A stretch of DNA of 15,582 nt from DASYRX01 sp035253645 (GTDB lineage: Bacteria > Gemmatimonadota > Gemmatimonadetes > Gemmatimonadales > Gemmatimonadaceae): positions 1-15,582 of the forward strand of contig DATFBW010000365.1 in the NCBI GenBank assembly GCA_035253645.1, given 5' to 3'. Made by a program: the position numbers and the translations under genes. The notes below the pieces were generated by a model. The model worked only from the letters and a program-made list of their open reading frames with translations, was not told where the DNA came from and ran no database searches. How positions within the stretch are numbered: the stretch's first letter is position 1; every line of letters begins with the position of its first letter. Of this stretch, positions 7,478 to 14,690 are shown one piece after another.

Positions 7478-9451
7478 ATGCTGTTGTCCCTGGTCCTGAT
7501 GCTCCAGGCCGCGCAGCCGCGCGTGGTTATCACGCCGGCTCAACCTACGGTTGTCGCGGGAGATACGCTGCGACTCCGTGCACAAGTCGTCGACGCGTCC
7601 GGTCAACCGATGGCCAACGTGCGCGTGCGCTTTCAGCAACAAGGCGGGCAGTTCGAGGCGACGGTCGACAGCACGGGGTTGGTGACTTCTGGTGCGGCTG
7701 GCGTACTCCCTGTCGTCGCGAGCGCCATCATTCCCGGGGTCCGGCCGATCGTGCAGCGCATCGACGTGCGCATGGTGCCAGGGCCGGCAACACGGGTGGT
7801 TGTTTCGCCGCAACCGCGGCGGATGGTCGGCGGCCAGCGTCTGCGTCTGGACGCGAAAGTTTTTTCGGCGGGTGGCGACGCGCGCGATGATCGGATCGAG
7901 TGGCGCAGTTCGGCGCCTAACGTGATATACGTAACTGAAACCGGTGTCATTACGGCTGGCGCGCCTGGGCGCGCGACCGTGACGGCGGTGGCCGGCAATG
8001 CGCGTGGCACGCTGGACGTCACCGTCGTGCCCGGCCGAGTGGGCAGGGTGAGTGTTACGGCAGCGACGCCGCGTGCGCGCACCGGGGATGTCGTACGATT
8101 CCGTGCCGAAGTGCGCGACAGCGCCGGCCGCGCGATCGAAGGCCTAACGCCGCTCTGGTTACTCACTCCCGGTAAAGGGGAGATCGACGCTGACGGAGCG
8201 TTTGTCGCCTATGAGCCCGGGACGTACACGGTGAAAGCGGATTTCGGGACGGCCAGCGGCGATGCCGTGATCGTCGTCAGTGAGCGCGACGTGCGGCGTA
8301 AGGCAACCGTCGTCGGCCAGGTGATTCGCACGCAATTCCCGACGGCCGAAGTCTGGGTGCATCCGAACGGGAGAGTCGCGTACCTTGGCACGCACCTCGG
8401 CGGGGATCGCTTTTACGCAATCGACATCTCGAATCCCGCCAATCCAGTAATTGTCGACTCGTTGGTCGACAACTTCCGCATCGTCAACGACATCATGACG
8501 ACAGCGGATGGGAAGTATCTCGTGTACACGCGTGAGGGTGCCGACAACCGCGTCAACGGGATTGGGATTGCGTCGGTGGAAGATCCGCTACACCCCAAGA
8601 AGATCGCGGACTTTTCGCAAGGTGTGACGTCCGGCGTGCACTCTGCCTTCGTGTACACGCAGCCGAACCACGGCACGCACGTCTACCTAACGAATGATGC
8701 GACGGGTGCGCTGCACATCGTGGACATCAATAACCCGCGCGAGCCCAAGGAAGTCGCCACGTGGCGAACGCCGCGCAAGTTCGGCGATGCGGGCCGGCAG
8801 TTGCACGACGTGGATGTGCAGGACGGGCTGCTGTACGGCAGCTGGTGGAACGACGGTCTCATCATCCTCGACGTTGGCAACGGGATCAAGGGCGGAAGTC
8901 CGCGCAATCCGCAGATCGTCGCGCAGTACAAGTACAACCTGGACAAGCTGTACAAGGATGTAGAGCTGGAGGGAGGGAAGGGTTTCATCCGCGGGACGCA
9001 CACGGCGTGGCGCCACAAGAACTATGTGTTCATCGCGGACGAAGTCTTCGGCAACGACGCGATCATGGCGCTGATGCAAGGGAAACCGTCACGCGCGTAC
9101 GGCCGGATGCAGGTCATCGACGTGAGCGACTTGAACAACCCGAAATCTGTGGCGTGGTACGAGCCGGAATACGGCGGGGTGCATAACGTGTGGGTGACGG
9201 GGGACACCTTGTACATGGGCGCATACAACGCGGGCTTCCGCGCGTTCGACATATCGGGCGAGCTGCGCGGTGATCTGCGCGCACAGGGGCGCGAGATGGC
9301 ACACGTGAACCCCGCGCACGAAAAGGGCTTCGTGCCTAACGTGGCCATGACGTGGGGGGTCGTCGTCAAGAACAACCTGGCGTTCGTCAACGACTTCAAC
9401 TCAGGGCTCTGGATCGTGCGCCTGGAGCCCAAAACGCAGGTCGTTCCCTAA
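7478..9451 (+). CDS. Ig-like/LVIVD propeller protein, paralog 2
   Basis: This 657-residue paralog of the protein at 829-2838 has the same order: three Ig-like domains (about 16-100, 106-184, 190-268) and a seven-repeat LVIVD propeller (about 287-651). The shared His positions are 388, 443, 508 and 569. The start is the ATG at 7478, with CGGAG seven bases upstream. The N-terminus MLLSLVLMLQAAQP is hydrophobic but lacks the positive residues usual before a signal peptide core, so export is likely but less clear than in paralogs 1 and 4. It differs from the others in two loops: GNDAIMALMQGKPSRAYG instead of a longer ARDVxGAKDAS-type loop, and NPAHEKGFVPNVA instead of the NTADMDGKVQNAA type. It is the first of three tandem copies. 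Substrate is unknown. Confidence 0.88.
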   Translation: MLLSLVLMLQAAQPRVVITPAQPTVVAGDTLRLRAQVVDASGQPMANVRVRFQQQGGQFEATVDSTGLVTSGAAGVLPVVASAIIPGVRPIVQRIDVRMVPGPATRVVVSPQPRRMVGGQRLRLDAKVFSAGGDARDDRIEWRSSAPNVIYVTETGVITAGAPGRATVTAVAGNARGTLDVTVVPGRVGRVSVTAATPRARTGDVVRFRAEVRDSAGRAIEGLTPLWLLTPGKGEIDADGAFVAYEPGTYTVKADFGTASGDAVIVVSERDVRRKATVVGQVIRTQFPTAEVWVHPNGRVAYLGTHLGGDRFYAIDISNPANPVIVDSLVDNFRIVNDIMTTADGKYLVYTREGADNRVNGIGIASVEDPLHPKKIADFSQGVTSGVHSAFVYTQPNHGTHVYLTNDATGALHIVDINNPREPKEVATWRTPRKFGDAGRQLHDVDVQDGLLYGSWWNDGLIILDVGNGIKGGSPRNPQIVAQYKYNLDKLYKDVELEGGKGFIRGTHTAWRHKNYVFIADEVFGNDAIMALMQGKPSRAYGRMQVIDVSDLNNPKSVAWYEPEYGGVHNVWVTGDTLYMGAYNAGFRAFDISGELRGDLRAQGREMAHVNPAHEKGFVPNVAMTWGVVVKNNLAFVNDFNSGLWIVRLEPKTQVVP

Positions 9452-9462
9452 CCAACTTGTCA

Positions 9463-9525
9463 TAGCTCTTAGCTCTTAGCTCTCAGCTCTGGGTAGCTAT
9501 GAGCTAAGGCCTAAGAGCTAACGAC
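9463..9525. repeat. Heptad-repeat hairpin between paralogs 2 and 3
   Basis: TAGCTCTTAG (9463-9472) pairs with CTAAGAGCTA (9511-9520). CTTAGCTC (9475-9482) pairs with GAGCTAAG (9501-9508). An inner AGCT/AGCT pair closes a short loop. The left arm is made of AGCTCTT 7-base units. The element ends in CTAACGAC (9518-9525), as in the hairpin after paralog 1. An in-frame TAA at 9519-9521 prevents any upstream start for paralog 3. Confidence 0.85.
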
Positions 9526-9536
9526 CAAAAGGCCAT

Positions 9537-11543
9537 ATGCTCCTGCTCTTCGCTGTCGCTGCTCTGCAACAATCGCAGGCGCCGTCGCTACCGCCGTCCC
9601 CCGTCGCCCGACTCGTGGTCGCGCCCGCGAATCCGGTCATGCACGCGGGCGACACGCTTCGGTTGCGCGCGCAGGCGCTCGACGCGGAGGGTCGCCCCGT
9701 GCCTAACGCCGTCATCCGGTTCCGCGGTGCAGGGGGCGTCTTCGAAGCCGAGGTAGACTCGTTAGGCCTCGTCGTGTCCGGTGCAACTGGCACCATCCCC
9801 GTGGCCGTGTCGGCGACCGTCCCGGGCGCACGACCGAAGGTGGAGATCGTCAGAGTGCGGATGGTGCCTGGGCCGGCCGCGAAACTGGTACCCGCAACCG
9901 CGCGGGTACGCCTCGCACCCGGGCAGCGATATCGCCTCGACGCGCGCGCGTTCTCGGGCAACGGGGACGAATTGAGCGCGCAGCGCGTCGCATGGTCGAG
10001 CGCAGCGCCTAACGTCGCGTCGGTCGACACGGATGGAATGGTCACCGCGCTCAGCGCGGGCCGCGCAACGTTCACTGGCCGCGCCGGCGGGGCATCCGGC
10101 ACGGTCGTCGTGGACGTCGTGGGCCGGCGCGTGGGTTCGCTCACGCTGGAGCCGCGGCGGATCGAGGCCCGCCAGGGCGACGTCGTCCGGTTCAAGGCCG
10201 TTGCGCGCGATGCGCAAGGTGCGCCCATCACCGATTTGAGCACGATGTGGAGTTTCTCGCCGGGTGATGGGATGATCGACCAGGAAGGCGCGTTCGTCGG
10301 CTACGAGCCGGGCGAGTATGTGGTCAGCGCGACGCAAGGCGGCCAGACCGCCACCGCGCTCGTTAGGCTCACCGATCGCGACATCCGGCGGCCCATGGAA
10401 GTCGTCGGCCGACTACCGCGCACCCGTTTCCGCACCGAAGAGCTCTGGATCCATCCAAACGGCAAATACGCGTACCTCGGCACCGGGCGCGGCGGTGATG
10501 TCATGTATGCCATCGACATCAGCAACCCTGCCAGGCCGTTTGTCACCGATTCGATCGTCGCCAACACGCGGCGCGTGAACGACATCATGACGACGCCCGA
10601 TGGCAAATTCCTCGTCTTCACCCGTGAAGGCGCGGCGGACCGCAAGAATGGCATCGTCATCTGCTCGCTCGAGGATCCCGCGCACCCCAAGCCGATCTCG
10701 GAATTCACGGAAGGAGTGACTGCCGGCGTGCACTCCGCCTTCGTCTACAAGCAGGACAACTACGGCACGCACGTGTACCTAACGAACGACGGTACCGGCG
10801 CGCTGCACATCGTCGATATCAGCGATCCATATCGTCCAAAGGAAGTGGCGCAGTGGCGCACCCCGAAGAGGTTCGGCGACGCGGGGCGTTCGCTGCACGA
10901 CATCGACGTGCAGAACGGCTTGCTCTACGCGAGTTATTGGAATGACGGGCTCGTGGTGCTGGACATCGGGAATGGCATCAAAGGCGGCACGCCGCAGAGC
11001 CCGCAACTTGTATCGCAGTTCAAATACGATCTGAACGCGCTGTACAAGGACGTCGAGCAGACCGGCGGCCCTGGCTTTATTCGCGGAACTCACACCGCAT
11101 GGCGGCATAAGAACTACGTCTTCATTGCGGACGAAGTCTTCGCGGCGCGCGATGTTGAAGGCGCGAAGGACGCCTCGGCTACCCGCGCGTACGGCCGACT
11201 ACAGGTCATCGATGTAAGCGACATCGCCAAACCGCGTTCCGTGGCGTGGTACGAGCCGGAGTACGGAGGTGTGCATAACGTTTGGGTCGCGGGCGATACG
11301 CTCTTCATTGGTGCGTACGAAGCTGGATTCCGCGTCTTCGACATTGCCGGTGAGTTGCGTGGCGATTTACGCGCGCAGGGTCGTGAGATCGGGCACGTGA
11401 ATACAGCCGACATGGATGGGAAAGTGCAGAACGCGGCCCGTGTGTGGGGCGTGATTTATCGCGATGGCCTGGCGTATGTGAACGACAATCAGAATGGGCT
11501 TTGGGTGATACGGATGCAGCCAAAAACAGTGGTAGTTCCATAG
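9537..11543 (+). CDS. Ig-like/LVIVD propeller protein, paralog 3
   Basis: This 668-residue paralog has three Ig-like domains (about 24-110, 116-194, 200-279) and seven LVIVD-type repeats (about 297-662). The shared blade-start His are at 399, 454, 519 and 580, and the C-terminus is PKTVVVP. The start is the ATG at 9537, with AAAAGG just upstream; an in-frame TAA at 9519-9521 limits the choice. The N-terminus MLLLFAVAALQQSQAP is short and uncharged, as in paralog 2. In the propeller it matches paralog 4 more closely than paralog 2, by eye (for instance the RPKEVAQWRTP, SLHDIDVQNGLLY and EGAKDASA stretches). It is separated from paralog 2 by 85 bases of hairpin repeat and from paralog 4 by 121 bases of tandem heptads. 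It is likely co-expressed with its neighbours, but this is not shown. Confidence 0.9.
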   Translation: MLLLFAVAALQQSQAPSLPPSPVARLVVAPANPVMHAGDTLRLRAQALDAEGRPVPNAVIRFRGAGGVFEAEVDSLGLVVSGATGTIPVAVSATVPGARPKVEIVRVRMVPGPAAKLVPATARVRLAPGQRYRLDARAFSGNGDELSAQRVAWSSAAPNVASVDTDGMVTALSAGRATFTGRAGGASGTVVVDVVGRRVGSLTLEPRRIEARQGDVVRFKAVARDAQGAPITDLSTMWSFSPGDGMIDQEGAFVGYEPGEYVVSATQGGQTATALVRLTDRDIRRPMEVVGRLPRTRFRTEELWIHPNGKYAYLGTGRGGDVMYAIDISNPARPFVTDSIVANTRRVNDIMTTPDGKFLVFTREGAADRKNGIVICSLEDPAHPKPISEFTEGVTAGVHSAFVYKQDNYGTHVYLTNDGTGALHIVDISDPYRPKEVAQWRTPKRFGDAGRSLHDIDVQNGLLYASYWNDGLVVLDIGNGIKGGTPQSPQLVSQFKYDLNALYKDVEQTGGPGFIRGTHTAWRHKNYVFIADEVFAARDVEGAKDASATRAYGRLQVIDVSDIAKPRSVAWYEPEYGGVHNVWVAGDTLFIGAYEAGFRVFDIAGELRGDLRAQGREIGHVNTADMDGKVQNAARVWGVIYRDGLAYVNDNQNGLWVIRMQPKTVVVP

Positions 11544-11657
11544 CTCGGAGCTCGGACCTCGGAGCAACAGATCTTAAACCCAGACCTCAGACCTCAGACC
11601 TCAGACCTCAGACCTCAGACCTCAGACCTCAGACCTCAGACCTCAGACCTCAGACCT
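11542..11657 (+). repeat. Tandem 7-base repeat array (AGCTCGG then 11 x CAGACCT)
   Basis: Directly at the stop codon of paralog 3, two AGCTCGG units and one ACCTCGG unit run in phase (11542-11562). After a short spacer, eleven perfect CAGACCT units occupy 11581-11657. The array ends seven bases before the ATG of paralog 4, so the whole upstream leader is repeat and no Shine-Dalgarno is visible. Three more CAGACCT units lie at 14143-14163. The perfect copies suggest recent expansion. Confidence 0.95.
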
Positions 11658-11664
11658 ATCTTCC

Positions 11665-13671
11665 ATGAAACGTCTTCTCTCAGTTCTCTTTCTCGCCGCT
11701 CCTCTTGCCGCACAGGAGCCTAACGCGAGTGCGATGCGTATCGTGGTGACGCCGGCCAATCCGGTAGTCACGGCCGGTGACACGCTGCGCTTGAACGCGC
11801 ACGTCGTCGATGCCGCAGGCAAGACGATGGAAGGCGTCAAGGTGCGCTTCCAACAGCAAGGAGCGCGGTTCGAGGCGTTCGTGGACAGCAGCGGTCTCGT
11901 CGTCGGCGGCGTGACCGGAACGGTCCCCGTCGCGCTCTCGGCGATCGTTCCGGGCGAGCGGCCGCTGATCCGGCGCGTGGATGTGAAAATCGTCCCGGGG
12001 CCCGCGGCCATCGTCGAACCCACGCCTAACGCCGCGAGACTGGCCGTCGGGCAACGGATGCGCTTCGGCGCGACCGTGAAGTCCAAGTCGGCCGACGTTC
12101 GGACCGGAGACGCGGTCACATGGCGGTCTTCCGCGCCTAACGTCGTGCGCGTGGACAACGACGGAATGGCGACCGCGGTCGCCGCCGGACGCGCCACGCT
12201 CACGGCCACCAGCGGTTCGGCGAGCGGCACGGTGAACGTGCAGGTCATGAACGCGAGTGTGGCAGCGTTCGAGATCTCTCCCGCGCGCATCGACGCCCGG
12301 CAGGGCGATGTGATCCGCTTCAAGACAACAGCCAGGGACGCGAGCGGGCGAGCGATTGACGGGCTTTCGGTGAACTGGTCGTTTTCGCCGGGGCAGGGGG
12401 CTATCGAGCAGGACGGCGCATTTGTCGGGTACGAAGTGGGCGATTACGTGGTGACCGCCTCGTTAGGCAGCCGCACGGCCCAGGCCGTGGTGCGTCTGAC
12501 AGACCGTGAGGTGCGGCGCCCGCTCACTGTCGTCGGCCGCCTCCCACGCACGCGTTTCAGCACCGAAGAAGTCTGGATCCACCCTAACGGCAAAAACGCC
12601 TACCTCGGCAGCGGCGGTGGTGGGGACGTGCTGTACGCGCTCGACATCAGCAATCCGGCAAAGCCGATCGTCACCGACTCGCTCGTCCTCAACACGCGGC
12701 GCGTGAACGACGTCATGTCGGATCCCGACGGAAAGTTCATCATCTTCACGCGCGAAGGCGCCGCCGACCGCAAGAACGGCGTGGTGATCGCGTCGCTCGA
12801 GGATCCGGCGCATCCGAAAGTGATCTCCGAGTTCACGGATGGCGTGACTTCAGGTGTTCACTCCGCCTTCATCTACAAGGATCCGAAGTACGGCACGCAC
12901 GCGTACATCACGAACGACGGCACGGGTGCGCTGCACGTCCTCAACCTCGACAACCCCGCCCAGCCGAAGGAAGTCGCGCAATGGCGTACGCCAAAAGCGT
13001 TCGGCGACGTCGGGCGCACGCTCCACGACATTGACGTGCAGAACGGCTTGCTCTACGGCTCGTGGTGGAACGATGGGCTCGTCGTGCTGGACGTTGGCAA
13101 CGGAATCAAGGGTGGGACGCCGAGCAATCCGCAATTCGTTTCACAGTACAAATACGACCTGAATGCGCTTTACAAAGATGTCGAGCAAGCGGCCGGTCCT
13201 GGGTTCATCCGTGGTACGCACACAGCGTGGAGGCACAAGAACTATGTCTTCATCGCGGATGAGGTGTTCCCCGCGCGCGGCGTGCAGGGTGCGAAGGACG
13301 CAAGCGCGGGGCGCGCGTATGGTCGACTTCAGGTGATCGACGTCAGCGATCTCGAGAAGCCACGTTCGGTGGCTTTTTATGAGCCCGAATTCGGCGGGGT
13401 GCATAACGTGTGGGTTGCCGGAGACACGTTATACATGGGCGCTTATAACGCGGGCTTCCGCGTGTTCGACATTTCGGGTGAGCTGCGCGGCGATCTGCGC
13501 GCGCAGAATCGCGAGATCGGGCACATCAACACCGCGGATATGGATGGCCGAGTGCAGAATGCCGCGATGGCCTGGGGCGTCGTCGTGAAGGACGGCCTCG
13601 CCTACGTCAACGATATGTACAATGGCTTGTGGATCGTGCGCATCGAGCCGAAGACGCAAGTAATTCCTTGA
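11665..13671 (+). CDS. Secreted Ig-like/LVIVD propeller protein, paralog 4
   Basis: This 668-residue protein has a standard signal peptide (MKRLLSVLFLAAPLAAQ, likely cleavage near AAQ-E), three Ig-like domains (about 24-110, 116-194, 200-279) and the seven-repeat propeller (about 297-662). The repeated motifs are VHSAFIYKD, LHDIDVQNGLLYGSWWNDG, RGTHTAWRHKNYVFIADEVF and GGVHNVWVAGDTLYMG; the shared His fall at about 399, 454, 519 and 580. The C-terminus is PKTQVIP. The start is the ATG at 11665; its leader is CAGACCT repeat with no visible ribosome binding sequence, so initiation may be weak, leaderless or repeat-dependent. It is the last of the tandem copies and converges with minus-strand lipoprotein genes. 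Function is unknown beyond the family. Confidence 0.9.
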   Translation: MKRLLSVLFLAAPLAAQEPNASAMRIVVTPANPVVTAGDTLRLNAHVVDAAGKTMEGVKVRFQQQGARFEAFVDSSGLVVGGVTGTVPVALSAIVPGERPLIRRVDVKIVPGPAAIVEPTPNAARLAVGQRMRFGATVKSKSADVRTGDAVTWRSSAPNVVRVDNDGMATAVAAGRATLTATSGSASGTVNVQVMNASVAAFEISPARIDARQGDVIRFKTTARDASGRAIDGLSVNWSFSPGQGAIEQDGAFVGYEVGDYVVTASLGSRTAQAVVRLTDREVRRPLTVVGRLPRTRFSTEEVWIHPNGKNAYLGSGGGGDVLYALDISNPAKPIVTDSLVLNTRRVNDVMSDPDGKFIIFTREGAADRKNGVVIASLEDPAHPKVISEFTDGVTSGVHSAFIYKDPKYGTHAYITNDGTGALHVLNLDNPAQPKEVAQWRTPKAFGDVGRTLHDIDVQNGLLYGSWWNDGLVVLDVGNGIKGGTPSNPQFVSQYKYDLNALYKDVEQAAGPGFIRGTHTAWRHKNYVFIADEVFPARGVQGAKDASAGRAYGRLQVIDVSDLEKPRSVAFYEPEFGGVHNVWVAGDTLYMGAYNAGFRVFDISGELRGDLRAQNREIGHINTADMDGRVQNAAMAWGVVVKDGLAYVNDMYNGLWIVRIEPKTQVIP

Positions 13672-13760
13672 TAGTCATTAGCGCATAGCTCTTAGCTCTT
13701 AGCGGTGCTGCCTAAGAGCTAAGGGCTAACGCCTAACGACTATCGCGAAGTAATGACTAT
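13671..13760. repeat. Nested heptad hairpin at a convergent gene junction
   Basis: The inner stem pairs 13686-13702 with 13712-13728 (17 bp with one G-T pair, 9-base loop), built from AGCTCTT units. An outer perfect 10-bp inverted repeat, ATAGTCATTA (13671-13680) with TAATGACTAT (13751-13760), encloses it. The outer right arm lies inside the end of the minus-strand lipoprotein gene. CTAACGAC again closes the element (13733-13740). GACTATCGC is directly repeated at 13738-13746 and 13755-13763. Because it sits between two convergent stops it could end transcription in both directions, though no T-run is present. Confidence 0.85.
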
Positions 13761-14132
13761 CGCCCCACCCGGCACTCCAGTCCCAAACCGCGTCGTCGCG
13801 TCCGATGCGCTGACAAACTCGACCTGCCTAACGCTGGACGCCTGAATGCCGCGCAGCGTGGAAACTTCACCGAGCAGCGTGGTATTCAAGTACACCATGA
13901 TCGGCGAGCCGCGCGATCGCAGCATGTTGGGCCGCAGCCGCTCGATGACGTCGTAGATCGTCTCCAGCGGTACCGACTCGATTTCCTGTCGAGTGATAAG
14001 GCGTGAATTGCCGCGTTGGGGTGCGGTTGTTTGCGCAGCCGCCGGTGAGCCGGGCGCGCTCGAGCCGCCGCTTCCGCACGCCGTCACAGCGATCGTTGCG
14101 GCGAAAACTCCAGTGATTAGTCGGACTCTCAT
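13740..14132 (-). CDS. Small lipoprotein with TonB-plug-like C-terminus, copy B
   Basis: This 130-residue protein has a type II signal (MRVRLITGVFAATIAVTAC, Cys19) and a low-complexity Gly/Ser/Ala/Pro/Thr linker. The C-terminal part (about 45-130) is ERLRPNMLRSRG, then VYLNTTLLGEVSTLRGI, SVRQVEFVSASDATTRFGTG and GGAIVITSR. That pattern resembles the plug domain of TonB-dependent receptors (the section ending in YG..xxGVIxITT) but no barrel follows. It is therefore probably an anchored stand-alone plug-like module; the role is unknown. The ATG at 14132 is preceded by AGGAG (14138-14142), adjoining the CAGACCT repeats. It is a tandem paralog of the next gene, 29 bases downstream of it, so the two are probably co-transcribed. 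Confidence 0.82.
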   Translation of the reverse strand: MRVRLITGVFAATIAVTACGSGGSSAPGSPAAAQTTAPQRGNSRLITRQEIESVPLETIYDVIERLRPNMLRSRGSPIMVYLNTTLLGEVSTLRGIQASSVRQVEFVSASDATTRFGTGVPGGAIVITSR

Positions 14133-14142
14133 ACGATCTCCT

Positions 14143-14163
14143 CAGACCTCAGACCTCAGACCT
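14143..14163. repeat. Three CAGACCT heptads between the two lipoprotein genes
   Basis: Three perfect copies (14143-14149, 14150-14156, 14157-14163) match the unit of the 11-copy array at 11581-11657. The last copy overlaps the TAG stop of the upstream lipoprotein (14162-14164) and runs into a CCTAACG motif (14161-14167). On the coding (minus) strand the unit reads AGGTCTG, and the array directly adjoins the AGGAG of the downstream gene. Confidence 0.9.
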
Positions 14164-14602
14164 AACGTAACGTCACCACGATCGCTCCTGAGTCGACGCC
14201 TGTCCCGAAAAAAGTCGTCGCCTCCGACGCGCTGAGGAACTTTACTTCCTTCACGTTGGATGCCTGGATCGAACGCAACGCGGTCACGTCCCCGACCGGT
14301 GAGCCGTTCAGATACACCTTGACCGAGCTTGCCGTCGCACCCGCCGACGTTTCCGACGCTCCAGACAAGCGGCCCGCGGGGCCGCGAGAGCGCAGCATGT
14401 TGGGGCGCAGCCGCTCTACAACGTCGTAGAGGTTTTCCAACCCAGCGGCCCCGGCAATCTCGGCTTGAGTGATGAGATTCGGATTCCGGCGCGTTGAGGT
14501 CGCGGTGTTCGTCGTCCCTGGCGAGCTGGAAGATCCACCGCTGGCGCATGCCGTAGCGATCGAGCTCAGGGCGAGGAGACCAATGATCAGACGCTGACGC
14601 AT
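14162..14602 (-). CDS. Small lipoprotein with TonB-plug-like C-terminus, copy A
   Basis: This 146-residue paralog of the gene at 13740-14132 has a lipoprotein signal MRQRLIIGLLALSSIATAC (Cys19), a Ser/Thr/Gly-rich linker, then LYDVVERLRPNMLRSRG, an insert rich in Gly, Ser and Ala that copy B lacks (about residues 75-93), VKVYLNGSPVGDVTALRSI, NVKEVKFLSASEATTFFGTG and SGAIVVTLR. I chose the ATG at 14602 rather than an in-frame GTG at 14629 because AGGAG lies six bases upstream (14609-14613) and the signal peptide then begins correctly. It is the first gene of the likely two-gene unit. The plug-like similarity is from pattern recognition; what it binds is unknown. Confidence 0.82.
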   Translation of the reverse strand: MRQRLIIGLLALSSIATACASGGSSSSPGTTNTATSTRRNPNLITQAEIAGAAGLENLYDVVERLRPNMLRSRGPAGRLSGASETSAGATASSVKVYLNGSPVGDVTALRSIQASNVKEVKFLSASEATTFFGTGVDSGAIVVTLR

Positions 14603-14608
14603 ACGATA

Positions 14609-14613
14609 CTCCT
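14609..14613 (-). promoter_or_regulatory. Shine-Dalgarno AGGAG of lipoprotein copy A
   Basis: AGGAG on the minus strand lies six bases before the ATG at 14602, and decides that start over the longer in-frame option at 14629. Copy B has the same AGGAG at 14138-14142. Confidence 0.7.
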
Positions 14614-14690
14614 GGGTGAGGACCGACACGCCTCACGCTGCACACATGTCTCGTTGGATGCAAGGAGCGCGGGGCCAGGGGCGCGGGATT

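Noticed and set aside
11581..11657. Possible CRISPR array from the regular direct repeats
   Set aside because: The unit is only 7 bases and contiguous, with no spacers and no cas genes in the window. It is a simple tandem repeat.
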